Origin: Alteromonadaceae bacterium
GTDB taxonomy: Bacteria > Pseudomonadota > Gammaproteobacteria > Enterobacterales > Alteromonadaceae
Direction: 5' to 3'
NCBI GenBank assembly: GCA_013216015.1
Contig: JABSOI010000015.1
Coordinates: forward strand, 1 to 64,000
DNA length: 64,000 bases
Shown: piece after piece, positions 36,409 through 45,992 of the stretch
How the letters are laid out: every line of letters starts with the position of its first letter
Numbering within the stretch: position 1 is the first letter of the stretch
Translations under genes and position numbers: made by a program
The notes under the pieces: generated by a model
Database searches by the model: none
Seen by the model: only the letters and a program-made list of their open reading frames with translations
Told to the model about the DNA's origin: nothing

Positions 36409-36619
36409 AAACGCCTCTGTTATTAGTGTAAGGTAAGTTGATTTTTTCCTGACTATTTTTAATAATCACGAACAATGAAATTGGTATCATTGTACGATTA
36501 TCCCGGTTGCAGTCAGAAGTGTAATTAAAAAAAACACCACCTGTTAGTGTATAGAATACTTAACAGCGCTCATCTGATTCTCTTACAGGCTTTCTCTATC
36601 AGCTTTTCTGTCTGCTCTG

Positions 36620-37459
36620 CTATCGATTTAAGTTATAGGTTAACCACTGTGCAATATCTTCTTCTAAATGATACGTCGTCTTCAATAATGTATTACCTAC
36701 ACGACTTCCTTTAAAAACCTGCGCTTTGGTTTTATCTGAACCATTCCAGTTAAAGAGTTCTTTTGTGGTATTAAAACTTTCAAGATGATTGGTTGAATAA
36801 ATAAAATAGGTCGGTATATCCAACAAATTTTTATAGCGTTCTTTTCCAGCAAAATTCATTTGGGGACTAACAATCACTAAAAATGAAACTTTAACCTTTT
36901 CCGCTAAACTAATTGCATAATTAACCGAACAACCACTCGCTACCACAGCAATCCCTTTTCGTTTATCTACTTTAGTACGTAGTAATTTATGAGCCGCGAA
37001 GACATCATCCTCCCAATAAGCTGTCAGTCTTACCAAATTTTTTTGATAAGCGGCAATATCTTTAGCCTTCATTTTAATATTTTCACGGGAAAAATCTGCG
37101 TTAGCACTGTTTGCATAACCACGAAAATCAATGGCAAAAACATGCGATCCTTTTTCAGATAAGGATTTTGCTAAATAACTATAACTTCGACTGTCGTGCT
37201 CACAATCGTGTAATAACAAAACACCTGCCCCTTGTTCTTTTCTCAGTCTACCAGGTACCTGTTTAACTGCCGGATAATATTGACCACTTAATAAAAATCG
37301 ATCTTTACCCGGGTATTTGAGTTCTTGCGGGCTTGATAACCTAATCGGTATTTCAGCTGACATGGCTTTAGACAAACTGACATAACAACACAATAATAAT
37401 ATACAAACAGATAATACAATTGGGTTAGAAATATGCCGCATTAATACTTCGTTATTCAT
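36620..37459 (-). CDS. exported alpha/beta-hydrolase-like protein
   Basis: The start at 37459 has AAGGG 7 bases upstream and gives 279 residues with an N-terminal membrane/signal segment (SNPIVLSVCILLLCCYVSLSKA). Core motifs: GVLLLHDCEHDSRSYSYLAKSL (oxyanion loop), HVFAIDFRGYANS, and a nucleophile-like elbow VVASGCSVNYAI, where the position after Ser+1 is Asn rather than Gly. The final His may be in TTYHLEEDIAQWL. The atypical elbow leaves catalytic activity uncertain. It is divergent from waaA with no partner gene. Confidence 0.6.
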   Translation of the reverse strand: MNNEVLMRHISNPIVLSVCILLLCCYVSLSKAMSAEIPIRLSSPQELKYPGKDRFLLSGQYYPAVKQVPGRLRKEQGAGVLLLHDCEHDSRSYSYLAKSLSEKGSHVFAIDFRGYANSANADFSRENIKMKAKDIAAYQKNLVRLTAYWEDDVFAAHKLLRTKVDKRKGIAVVASGCSVNYAISLAEKVKVSFLVIVSPQMNFAGKERYKNLLDIPTYFIYSTNHLESFNTTKELFNWNGSDKTKAQVFKGSRVGNTLLKTTYHLEEDIAQWLTYNLNR

Positions 37460-37632
37460 CTTATGCCCTTTAATTTCTATGTTATTACTAATAAACATAA
37501 CAAAAATTTTCAATTATGGATAATACTTATCTAAAGTTCTATTTCCTCTACAATATTTGAGCTACAAATTGTCTTCAAGTAGCTAAGCTAAATATTGACA
37601 GGTATAATCTGATCATTGAGCGTCATTATTAA

Positions 37633-38937
37633 TTGTCATTCGAGTACTTTATTGTGAAATATTTTTTGTCTCTGCTAATTTACCGAACACTATTGTTTTT
37701 ATTGCTACCCTTTTTACTTTTAATTTTGCTGGTCCGTTCTAAAAATCATCCTGAATATCGACAACGTTTATTAGAACGCTTAGGAGTAACACCCAATAAC
37801 TTGAAAAGTAATGGTATTATTGTGCATGCAGCCAGCGTTGGCGAGGTCATCGCGTTAAAAAGTTTTATTGAGAAGGTTTTATTAACCTTTACTCATTTAC
37901 CCATCACAGTTACAACTTTTACACCGACAGGCTCTGCACAAGTAAAAAAGCTTTTTGGTGATCGAGTACAACATTGTTACCTTCCGTTAGATTTATTTTG
38001 GTGCTCTGCACTTTTTTTAAAAAAGTTAAAACCTAAAGCCATGGTATTTATGGAAACCGAACTATGGCCGAATATCATTGCACAATTAGCTGACTCACAA
38101 TGTAAACTAATGCTGGTCAATGGCCGATTGTCTGAAAAATCAACCAATAGCTACCAAAAGTTAACTTGGCTGATTAAACCAACGTTAAATCATTTTAACA
38201 ACATAATGGCGCAAAGCTCAGAAAATTTAAATAATTTTATAACCTTAGGTGCAGATGAAAATCGCTGCCAACTTTCAGGTAACCTAAAATTTGATATATC
38301 AATTAATCAAAGCATCATTGATAAAGTACAAGAACTTCGGCAGATTGTACCAACAAATCGACCTGTTTGGATTTTAGCCAGTTCTCATCAAGGTGACGAA
38401 ATGTTGGCTCTGCAAGTATATATACAACTGCAACAAGAGTTTCCAAATCTTTTACTTATTATTGCACCTCGCCACCCCGAACGATTTGACCAAATAGCAA
38501 AACTTTGTCATGAACAAGGACTCAACACATTAAGGCGCAGTGAGAATTCAAAAATATCAGCAGAACATCAAGTCTGGTTATTAGATAGTTTAGGTGAATT
38601 AATGGCCGCTTATTCACTTTCAGATATTGTAACTATGGGAGGTAGTTTCAGTAACATTGGTGGGCATAACCCTTTAGAGCCAGCTTTGTTTAAAAAACCA
38701 GTTATTGTAGGCACTGATATGAAAAATTTCACCGAAATTCAGCAACAAATGTTGCAGGTAAAAGGCATAGAACAATTAACAATAAATAATGTCGACCAAT
38801 TAACCCTTAAGGTAAAGCGTTTATTAGCTGATCAGACACAACAAAAATTACTAGGTGAAAATGCTTATCAAGTTGTACAAAGCAATCAAGGAGCAAGCGA
38901 ACGAACGCTACAGCAATTAATAACACTACTGGAATAA
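37633..38937 (+). CDS. waaA: 3-deoxy-D-manno-octulosonic acid (Kdo) transferase
   Basis: About 434 residues. It adds Kdo to lipid A precursor at the inner membrane. Features: an N-terminal membrane anchor (LIYRTLLFLLLPFLLLILL), YRQRLLERLG, IIVHAASVGEV with the catalytic Glu region, FMETELWPN, the LVNGRLSEKS loop and GGSFSNIGGHNPLEPALFKKP. The start could be TTG 37633 or GTG 37654; neither has a strong ribosome-binding site, and the family N-terminus fits GTG slightly better. It groups with the heptosyltransferase and Kdo kinase genes that follow. Confidence 0.94.
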   Translation: MSFEYFIVKYFLSLLIYRTLLFLLLPFLLLILLVRSKNHPEYRQRLLERLGVTPNNLKSNGIIVHAASVGEVIALKSFIEKVLLTFTHLPITVTTFTPTGSAQVKKLFGDRVQHCYLPLDLFWCSALFLKKLKPKAMVFMETELWPNIIAQLADSQCKLMLVNGRLSEKSTNSYQKLTWLIKPTLNHFNNIMAQSSENLNNFITLGADENRCQLSGNLKFDISINQSIIDKVQELRQIVPTNRPVWILASSHQGDEMLALQVYIQLQQEFPNLLLIIAPRHPERFDQIAKLCHEQGLNTLRRSENSKISAEHQVWLLDSLGELMAAYSLSDIVTMGGSFSNIGGHNPLEPALFKKPVIVGTDMKNFTEIQQQMLQVKGIEQLTINNVDQLTLKVKRLLADQTQQKLLGENAYQVVQSNQGASERTLQQLITLLE

Positions 38938-39027
38938 TCTTATAGCCCTAAAATTCAATAGCTAACAAGCCAGCTTGCTTTAAATTGATAATAATTACAA
39001 CATAGCTAATGAATTTGATATTTATCC

Positions 39028-40086
39028 CTAATTCATCTCAGGATAATGCTCGTTAAGCAATTGACGAACTTTATCTTTCACTTGTGTAACCGTAATACCA
39101 TTCATTAAATGCTTACCTTTTGCCCTTGTCCCCCAAGGTATTAAATCAACAGGTTTTTTATATTGAATTTTTATTGCTTGCTGGTAACAACTCACAACAT
39201 AATCTTGATATAAATAAGGACCAGTTCGATACGGATTACTATGAGCATATAAACCAATAACGGGTGTACCAACGGTTACAGCCATATGTGCTGGACCTGT
39301 ATCTGGTGCTATTACCAAATGCGCCCGTTTTAATAATGCGAGTAATTGTTTTAATGATGTCTTGCCCACCATGTTCATTATCTTACAATTACTTTTTTGT
39401 TCAATATCCGCAGCCAACAAAATTTCCATCGTTGTAGGACCGCCACAAACAAGCACTAAAAATCCCTTATCACTAAGATGCTCTGCAATTTTGGCATATC
39501 CTTCACTATGCCAATTCCGTTCAGCCTTACTTGCCGCAGGACAAATAATGGCTAACGGCTTTTCATCAGAAAACTGATCACTCGCCCACAATTCATCTTC
39601 GTCTGATAAAGGCATATTCCAATGCGGAGGTGAAGTTGATAAACCTAATGCCTCAGTAAAACCCATAAACCCATCTAAAACATGTGGCTGAACTTGAGAT
39701 TTTATTCTTCTGTTGGTAAAAAGCCACTGGCCTTCAATAGCTCGACGGCGATCGAAGCCTATTTTAACTCTGGCAGGAATGCATAAACTGGCAATACTCG
39801 CTCTTAAGGCAACTTGCATATGTAATAACACGTCAAATTTGCGTTCTTTAAATTCAGCCCGTAGATCTAAATATGCTTGTAAACCTGCATTTTTATCAAA
39901 AGTTACAAACTCAACCCCATCGAGATCCTTTAGCAGGCTGGCTTCTATCTTGCCAATAACCCAGGTTATCTTGGTTTTTGGTAACTGACGTTGAATATGT
40001 TGCACCATCGCAACTGCATGACAAACATCACCAATAGCTGACAATCGTAATAAACATAAATTTTTTGGCTGAGTTTTACCTAACAT
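39028..40086 (-). CDS. glycosyltransferase family 9 (heptosyltransferase-like)
   Basis: The start at 40086 (MLGKTQPKNLCLLRLSAIGD) is preferred because GGTGA lies about nine bases upstream and the family's N-terminal RxSxxGD motif follows at once. The longer frame to 40254 overlaps the divergent kinase gene. 352 residues. ADP-heptose-binding end motif: LVIAPDTGPAHMAVTVGTPVIGLYAHSNP. It resembles LPS heptosyltransferases (WaaF/WaaC/RfaQ group), and the neighbours waaA and kdkA support a role in LPS inner core. The exact acceptor is not readable. Confidence 0.88.
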   Translation of the reverse strand: MLGKTQPKNLCLLRLSAIGDVCHAVAMVQHIQRQLPKTKITWVIGKIEASLLKDLDGVEFVTFDKNAGLQAYLDLRAEFKERKFDVLLHMQVALRASIASLCIPARVKIGFDRRRAIEGQWLFTNRRIKSQVQPHVLDGFMGFTEALGLSTSPPHWNMPLSDEDELWASDQFSDEKPLAIICPAASKAERNWHSEGYAKIAEHLSDKGFLVLVCGGPTTMEILLAADIEQKSNCKIMNMVGKTSLKQLLALLKRAHLVIAPDTGPAHMAVTVGTPVIGLYAHSNPYRTGPYLYQDYVVSCYQQAIKIQYKKPVDLIPWGTRAKGKHLMNGITVTQVKDKVRQLLNEHYPEMN

Positions 40087-40198
40087 AAAGGAATCACCAC
40101 AATAGAGTGTTATACTTTTATTTATTGAAATTGCAGGGTAAAGTAAAAAAAATCCCTGCAACTCCTTTTTTTGAGTATGATTTATTAGGTCTATTATC

Positions 40199-40942
40199 TT
40201 GAACCTTTCTGCAATTGTAAAACCCTGCCAAGAAAAAACTTTCAAAAAAGGCAATATTTATTGTGTTTATGTTGAACATTTATTTTCTGAATTTACGCCA
40301 GAAATGTTGTCATCCACTTATTGGCAACAACAAAATTCAATAATAGGCACAGCCCAAGGCAGGGGAACAACATGGTTTATTGAAAACCAACATCAGCAAT
40401 GGGTATTACGGCATTATTACCGTGGTGGATTAATAGGAAAATTCAATAAAGACAAATATTTGTTTAATGCGTTTAATTCAACTCGCGCCGCCCGTGAATT
40501 TTCTTTATTAAAAATCATGCAAGAGTTGCAATTACCTGTACCAGATCCCGTTGCATTTCGGATCATTAAAAATGGCTTATTTTATCAGGCAGATTTATTA
40601 AGCTCACGTATTCAAGATGCCAATGATTTAGTCTATATATTGGGTAAACAACGTTTAACAGAAGAAATCTGGTTAACTATAGGCGCAACAATCAAGCGTT
40701 TTCATGATAGCGGAATTTATCACCACGACTTGAATATCCATAATATTTTACTTGATAAAAACAATAAATGCTGGCTTATTGATTTTGACAGAGGTGAGCA
40801 AAGAACAGTGTCAAACCAATGGCAAAAAGCCAATTTGGCCAGACTTTTACGATCATTCAGAAAAGAATTACTTAAACAACCCGTCTTTCACTGGCAGGAA
40901 GAAGACTGGCAGTTATTGTTAGAAGGTTATTTGTCTAATTAA
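40199..40942 (+). CDS. kdkA: Kdo kinase
   Basis: The 247-residue KdkA-type kinase phosphorylates the Kdo residue of LPS inner core. Motifs: WQQQNSIIGTAQGRGTTWFI at the N-terminus, VLRHYYRGGLIGKFN, the catalytic loop GIYHHDLNIHNILLD, and the metal-binding CWLIDFDRGEQR. Translation seems to start at TTG 40199, because no ATG suits the family N-terminus. The single-Kdo LPS of related marine bacteria and Haemophilus uses this enzyme. Confidence 0.92.
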   Translation: MNLSAIVKPCQEKTFKKGNIYCVYVEHLFSEFTPEMLSSTYWQQQNSIIGTAQGRGTTWFIENQHQQWVLRHYYRGGLIGKFNKDKYLFNAFNSTRAAREFSLLKIMQELQLPVPDPVAFRIIKNGLFYQADLLSSRIQDANDLVYILGKQRLTEEIWLTIGATIKRFHDSGIYHHDLNIHNILLDKNNKCWLIDFDRGEQRTVSNQWQKANLARLLRSFRKELLKQPVFHWQEEDWQLLLEGYLSN

Positions 40943-41007
40943 TAAATAGTTACCCAAACTACTTGGGTATAACATCAATGGAATTAATGAGCGAAATAGT
41001 TATAACC

Positions 41008-41664
41008 CTAGGCTACATTTGAAGAATCTTGAAATTGTTGCTTATACATTTCTCGCGCTTTGATAAAATCTGGCAGTGACTCTTTTGTCGCATATGGACG
41101 AATAATGGCAATAATTTTCAAAACCCCTTCAAAAAATACCGTTGAGTTAATCTCTGTGTCCATATTTTGTGTTTGATGAAAACTTAACCAAAAAGTATTT
41201 ACAATACGTAGAATACTCACTAAATCAGCTAGTTCATCATCATCAAAATTTATCATAGAAGCATCTCTTAAAGATAACATCATATTACTTACACGATCAG
41301 CAATAGACTGTTGTACTTCTACATATTTTTCACGTAACAAAGGATTTTTTGACAATAGGACAGGTAAATTACTATAGAAAAAACGAAATTTCATCATTGC
41401 TTGGAATACCGCATCCATGTACAAAATAATTGCATCTAATGGCTTAGTATCTTCCGAGACTTGTGGAAAAGTATCTAATAATAAATTACGGGCATATTCA
41501 TCATAAATAGAAAGAATAATGTCTTCTTTATTACGAAAGTGGTAATAAAGATTACCAGGACTAATACCTAAATGAGCAGCAATATGATTAGTAGTGACGT
41601 TACGCTCACCTTGCTCATTAAACAGAGCAATACTTGCTTGAATTATTTTGTCACGGGTTTTCAT
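41008..41664 (-). CDS. TetR/AcrR family transcriptional regulator
   Basis: The 218-residue protein has an N-terminal TetR HTH: RDKIIQASIALFNEQGERNVTTNHIAAHLGISPGNLYYHFRNKEDI. The C-terminal ligand/dimer domain is all-helical. The ligand and targets are unknown. It diverges from coaD with a 170-bp gap, where it may bind. Homologues occupy the same place before coaD in related genera. Confidence 0.88.
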   Translation of the reverse strand: MKTRDKIIQASIALFNEQGERNVTTNHIAAHLGISPGNLYYHFRNKEDIILSIYDEYARNLLLDTFPQVSEDTKPLDAIILYMDAVFQAMMKFRFFYSNLPVLLSKNPLLREKYVEVQQSIADRVSNMMLSLRDASMINFDDDELADLVSILRIVNTFWLSFHQTQNMDTEINSTVFFEGVLKIIAIIRPYATKESLPDFIKAREMYKQQFQDSSNVA

Positions 41665-41741
41665 TATAATTACTTCTTCATTTCCCTGGAATTATTACGC
41701 CTATCATACTATCAAATTTTGTTCTACGGGAAGCCTTTTGA

Positions 41742-42317
<576 letters not shown>

Positions 42318-42342
42318 TTCAGATTTTAATACCAGCAACTAA

Positions 42343-43155
42343 CTAACTTTGGCATTTAGGGCAAAAAACTGAGCTTCGGTTTGATTGCCTTATTTCTTCC
42401 AATTTAGTTTTGCACTTTAAACATTTCTGACCTGCCCGACCATAAACCAATAATGATTGGGCAAAGTAACCTGGACGGCCGTCGACCTGGGTGAAATCTT
42501 TTAACGTTGTACCACCTTGAGCTATTGCTGCAGTAAGTACTAGCTTTATAACTTCAGTAAGTTTATTCAATCTCTCTTCGTTAATGTCTCCTGCTAATAC
42601 TGTTGGTAAAATACCCGCTTGAAATAATGTTTCATTGGCATAAATATTACCCACGCCTACAACAATTTGATTATTCATCAAAAATGTCTTTATTGGTACT
42701 TTTCTATTTTTAGCTTTAGCAAACAAATATCCCGGATAAAACTCATCACTTAAAGGCTCTGGGCCAAGTTTTGTTAATAATCCCCGTTCATCAACATGAT
42801 CAGCAAACCATAATACAGCGCCAAAACGACGAGGATCATTTAAACGCAGCACTTTTTTATTTGCGAACACTAAATCAAAATGATCGTGCTTAGCCACAGG
42901 GGTATCTTCACAAATAACCCTGATAGTTCCAGACATACCAAGATGAAGCAGTAAAGTGCCAGAGTCAAAACGTATTAATAAATATTTAGATCGCCGGTCT
43001 ACCGCTAAAACTTTATACCCAACCAAAGATTTAACTTCGTCTGGAACTGGCCAACGTAGCTTATTATTTCGCACAATCACTTTGGACACTTTTTCACCAA
43101 TAATGTGCCCACTGATACCTAAACGGCAAACTTCTACTTCTGGTAATTCTGGCAT
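42343..43155 (-). CDS. mutM: formamidopyrimidine-DNA glycosylase (Fpg/MutM)
   Basis: The start must be 43155, because the catalytic nucleophile is the N-terminal Pro of MPELPEVE. The frame from 43170 would bury it. AGGA sits 6 bases upstream. 270 residues. The bifunctional glycosylase/lyase removes 8-oxoguanine. Also present: the Lys of LLLHLGMSGTIRV, the H2TH region VGVGNIYANETLFQAGILP, and a C-terminal zinc finger CLKCKTKL...VFCPKC. It lies 21 bases after the repeat-ended gene at 43177. Confidence 0.97.
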   Translation of the reverse strand: MPELPEVEVCRLGISGHIIGEKVSKVIVRNNKLRWPVPDEVKSLVGYKVLAVDRRSKYLLIRFDSGTLLLHLGMSGTIRVICEDTPVAKHDHFDLVFANKKVLRLNDPRRFGAVLWFADHVDERGLLTKLGPEPLSDEFYPGYLFAKAKNRKVPIKTFLMNNQIVVGVGNIYANETLFQAGILPTVLAGDINEERLNKLTEVIKLVLTAAIAQGGTTLKDFTQVDGRPGYFAQSLLVYGRAGQKCLKCKTKLEEIRQSNRSSVFCPKCQS

Positions 43156-43176
43156 ACTGAATCCTGGCATAAATGC

Positions 43177-43740
43177 TTACGGAGTTAATGAAAGCGGAGT
43201 TAATGAAAGCGGAGTTAATGAAGGCGGAGTTAATGAATGTAGCGTTAGTGAAGGTGGGATTAACTGCTGATAAATTTGTGTCGGTAGGGCTAACCAAGAC
43301 TCGTCACTATGTCGACGGACCAACAATTGGTCGCTAAGCGCAAATAGAGTGAAAATCTGAGGTGTTGGGTTACCCGCAAGCTCAACCATAACCTCAATGC
43401 CCTTAAGTCCCTCTATTTGTATCGTGCTTGCTTGTAGTAAACCAACACTTTGCTGCCAAGCCATCATCATTTGCTCAAGACTTTGCTCTGATAATTGCTT
43501 ATTCAACTCTGCTGGCGATATTTGCCAAGCACGCCCACTACGTTCAATCAAAACCCTGTCACTAATAGCGAGAGTTAAAATAACTGCATGCTCACCTAAA
43601 ACAAGTTGTGTACTGCTTGTTTGAATATCAGAATGATCAACAGTAGAAAATAACCGTTCATTCGTTAAGTTAATTAACAAAATCATAGTCATTACCGAAA
43701 AAATTATTACGTTATTCCAACCTGTACGAGAAAGATTCAT
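43177..43740 (-). CDS. hypothetical membrane-anchored protein with repetitive C-terminus
   Basis: The 187-residue protein has one N-terminal membrane segment (WNNVIIFSVMTMILLINL). A periplasmic domain follows (QLVLGEHAVILTLAISDRVLIERSGRAWQI ... TLFALSDQLLVRRHSDESWLAL), with no family I recognise. The last 25 residues are a tandem repeat of SLTP/SLTPL encoded by 15-bp units (43181-43262). It lies between rpmG and mutM and seems cotranscribed with mutM. The tail is low-complexity, so only the first 160 residues are likely to be conserved. Confidence 0.65.
   Translation of the reverse strand: MNLSRTGWNNVIIFSVMTMILLINLTNERLFSTVDHSDIQTSSTQLVLGEHAVILTLAISDRVLIERSGRAWQISPAELNKQLSEQSLEQMMMAWQQSVGLLQASTIQIEGLKGIEVMVELAGNPTPQIFTLFALSDQLLVRRHSDESWLALPTQIYQQLIPPSLTLHSLTPPSLTPLSLTPLSLTP
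43181..43262 (-). repeat. 15-bp tandem repeat at a gene 3' end
   Basis: About 5.4 units related to GGAGTTAATGAAAGC (plus strand) encode the Ser-Leu-Thr-Pro tail of the upstream-of-mutM protein. The two proximal units diverge, while the distal ones are nearly identical, as expected of recent expansion. Confidence 0.88.
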
Positions 43741-43804
43741 ATCTTTATATAATGAAGTTATTGATATATAACCAAACTACTTGAATATACATATTTTAGC
43801 CAAT

Positions 43805-43831
43805 AAAAAACCCGGTATAAACCGGGTTTTT
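43805..43831 (-). terminator. Rho-independent terminator of rpmB-rpmG
   Basis: AAAAAA-CCCGGT-ATAA-ACCGGG-TTTTT: a 6-bp GC stem with A and T tracts on both sides, so it can act in both directions. It lies 19 bases after the rpmG stop on the minus strand. Confidence 0.88.
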
Positions 43832-43849
43832 GTCTGAATTTAAAATTAA

Positions 43850-44005
43850 TTACTTAATTTTAGCTTCTTTATAGATTACGTGTTTACGTACTCTAGGATC
43901 GAATTTTTTTATTTCCATCTTTTCAGGCATTGTCCTTTTATTCTTGTCAGTAGTATAAAAATGACCAGTACCTGCACTAGAAACTAAACGAATTTTATCA
44001 CGCAT
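43850..44005 (-). CDS. rpmG: 50S ribosomal protein L33
   Basis: The 51-residue frame begins [20 protein letters not shown] and ends [19 protein letters not shown], a standard L33 without the zinc-binding Cys pairs (C-minus type). An AAGGAAAA ribosome-binding site precedes the ATG. It follows rpmB with a 9-base gap; both form one operon. Confidence 0.96.
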   Translation of the reverse strand: MRDKIRLVSSAGTGHFYTTDKNKRTMPEKMEIKKFDPRVRKHVIYKEAKIK

Positions 44006-44014
44006 AATTTTTCC

Positions 44015-44251
44015 TTAAACTTGTTCGCCACGGGCACGGATATCAGTTAAAACTGCATCAATACCTTTTTTATCGATAATACGCATTCCTTTCGGAGTTA
44101 AACGTAATTTAACGAAACGGTTTTCGCTCTCAACCCAAAAACGGTGAGATTGAAGGTTAGGTAAAAAACGACGACGTGTCGCGTTTCTCGCGTGTGAACG
44201 GTTGTTACCAACCATAGGTTTCTTGCCTGTTACTTGGCAAACTTTAGACAT
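44015..44251 (-). CDS. rpmB: 50S ribosomal protein L28
   Basis: 78 residues from the ATG at 44251 ([20 protein letters not shown]). The frame from 44260 would add three residues absent from the family. Conserved [18 protein letters not shown] and the [12 protein letters not shown] tail. It binds 23S rRNA in the large subunit. In most gammaproteobacteria radC precedes it; here a ParF/ParG-like pair intervenes. The 44252-44529 gap holds only promoter-like AT-rich sequence. Confidence 0.96.
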   Translation of the reverse strand: MSKVCQVTGKKPMVGNNRSHARNATRRRFLPNLQSHRFWVESENRFVKLRLTPKGMRIIDKKGIDAVLTDIRARGEQV

Positions 44252-44529
44252 TTGAGTCACTCCAAAATTGATTTCAGCTCGAGCTTTATTTCCCCAAGAC
44301 CGTCGCCTCAGGATCCTGAAAAAGGTGGCATATTATAGAGAAACTAAATAATGATTACTAGCCTTTATTAAAAATAGCAGCAGAGACAAATTAACACTAT
44401 ATTTTTCATAGCGTTAACGACACTAGGACATGATTATGTTATGAATTTTACTGATTTTTTTTGTTTTTTTAATCAACGAATAGCTATTTTGGGCAACAAA
44501 AACTCTGACATTTTTCAAATACCAGACAA

Positions 44530-44904
44530 TTAACCTGTTTTAGAGCCCATCAGTTTCTGTAATTTAGCTTGCTGATCTTCATTACAAACATCATCAATTA
44601 AAATGCGAATAATATGTGATTTGGCCAATTGGGTATCTGTAGCAAGTTTTTGTAATTTTGAAATGGCACCCACACTCAAGGTAAAAGTCGCATGGCGAAA
44701 AGGGGTTCTTTCAACATTGGGATTTTTTTTACTTTGAATGGATTTTTGTGCTTGCGGTTGTTCATGCTTAATAATATTTTCCGCACTTACTAATTCAGGC
44801 TCACCTTTGGCGTAATTATCTGCATCAGCGATAAATTCATCAATAGTAAATATTTTCCTTGTTACATTACTTCCCTTTGATTTTTTTAAATCAATTAAAC
44901 TCAT
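44530..44904 (-). CDS. ParG-like ribbon-helix-helix protein
   Basis: The 124-residue protein has a flexible, charged N-terminus (ADADNYAKGEPELVSAENII, then KKNPNVERTP). A C-terminal ribbon-helix-helix follows: strand HATFTLS, helix ISKLQKLATDT, turn, helix AKSHIIRILIDDV. This layout is that of ParG/CopG-type partition or repressor proteins. It overlaps the end of the ParA-type ATPase gene by 14 bases, forming a two-gene cassette typical of plasmid partition. A function in plasmid-like maintenance is inferred. Confidence 0.6.
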   Translation of the reverse strand: MSLIDLKKSKGSNVTRKIFTIDEFIADADNYAKGEPELVSAENIIKHEQPQAQKSIQSKKNPNVERTPFRHATFTLSVGAISKLQKLATDTQLAKSHIIRILIDDVCNEDQQAKLQKLMGSKTG

Positions 44905-45559
44905 GTGAATTGTCCGCTTTCATCAACATTAACTCTTCTGCTATAGCAATCATTTCAGCAGCTGCTTTACCTTCAGGATCAATTTCCAAAACAGAAGAAC
45001 CTCGCTCTTCACTATCATCATACACATTACGGTTATAAGTAACGGCTTGAAGTACATTGATCCCAAATGAGCTGCATACTTCCTTAGCTTCCAAAATGCG
45101 CTTCGCTTGACTAGGCAATGAAGGACATTGAGTAATAATAAACGACGCTAACATTTTTGGATTAACCATTTTACACGTACTTAGCATATCCTCCATATGC
45201 GGCACGGTTTTCAAATCTCTTCGTTTGGGTCTTAAAGGGATAACAACGTGATCAGCCACCGACATAGCTGCACGTAAGGCTAAATTATCTTGACCGCCAC
45301 AATCTACAATAACGTAATCATAATGTTGATTAAGGCTTAAGAGATCATTGCGAATTTTACCATAGAGTTGAATACAATTTATTGATGATAGGTGGGGGTC
45401 AGTATTACGAGTTTGTATCCAATCTGAAGTTGTGCGTTGAGGATCACAATCAACCATTAAGACAATAGATTTTTTATCGCGGGCAAAGTAAACGGCCAAA
45501 TTTTGTGCAATACAGCTTTTTCCGCTTCCACCTTTTTCCCCACCCACTAATATCATCAT
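44891..45559 (-). CDS. ParA/ParF-type partition ATPase
   Basis: The 222-residue protein has the deviant Walker A motif GGEKGGSGKSCIAQNLAVYF with the signature Lys, LMVDCDPQRTTSDW, Walker B YDYVIVDCGGQD and HVVIPLRPKRRDLK. The lack of an N-terminal HTH and the size match the small ParF/type Ib partition ATPases of plasmids. AAAGGAA precedes the start. Next to a ribbon-helix-helix partner it looks like a plasmid or integrative-element partition cassette now in the chromosome beside rpmB. No replication gene accompanies it. Confidence 0.8.
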   Translation of the reverse strand: MMILVGGEKGGSGKSCIAQNLAVYFARDKKSIVLMVDCDPQRTTSDWIQTRNTDPHLSSINCIQLYGKIRNDLLSLNQHYDYVIVDCGGQDNLALRAAMSVADHVVIPLRPKRRDLKTVPHMEDMLSTCKMVNPKMLASFIITQCPSLPSQAKRILEAKEVCSSFGINVLQAVTYNRNVYDDSEERGSSVLEIDPEGKAAAEMIAIAEELMLMKADNSHEFN

Positions 45560-45992
45560 TTTACTAAATTCCTTTTATAACCTTTTATACCAATTTAATC
45601 AGATATAAAGTAATTAAATTATAGTTAAAATTTGCCGGAAGCCAAATTTTCACAATACCCGTAATCTTCATTAAATTTTCGACTAACTTAACGCTAGTAA
45701 TAATAAAAATTCTATAGTCGTTTGTTCTGGGAGCACTGAGTCACTTTCTATTTTCAATGCTACCCATGAAAAACTTAGATACTATTTTCTTTTGATTGAA
45801 TGGTTATTCTTGTCTTGTCAGGAAATATCGAACCGCTCCTTTTCCATATCGATACGGAAAAAGGCGACGTTCAATTTGATCATTACGACTAGCTAAGATT
45901 TGATATTCCTTGTAAATTTTTTTCTATTACTAAAATAAATATAGACCTATTCTGTAATTAACGCGAAATTTCAAGATTTTCAGTTTAAAATT
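45560..45992. other. 430-bp region with a short decayed reading frame
   Basis: Between the partition cassette and the radC remnant. On the minus strand, codons between about 45930 and 45804 read YKEYQILASRNDQIER then RLFPYRYGKGAVRYFLTRQE before a stop, which looks like the end of a former gene. There is no start, and a stop lies just upstream. I do not recognise the family. The rest is AT-rich with nothing seen. Confidence 0.35.

Noticed and set aside
39713-39988. Plus-strand frame within the heptosyltransferase region
   Set aside because: Antisense shadow of a well-supported minus-strand gene, no ribosome-binding site.
43094-43297. Minus-strand frame rich in FINSA repeats
   Set aside because: It is the alternative frame of the 15-bp repeat at the end of the gene before mutM and overlaps mutM.
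45804-45930. Minus-strand frame ending FPYRYGKGAVRYFLTRQE as a gene
   Set aside because: No start codon, stop just upstream and no family recognised; kept only as a note on the intergenic region.
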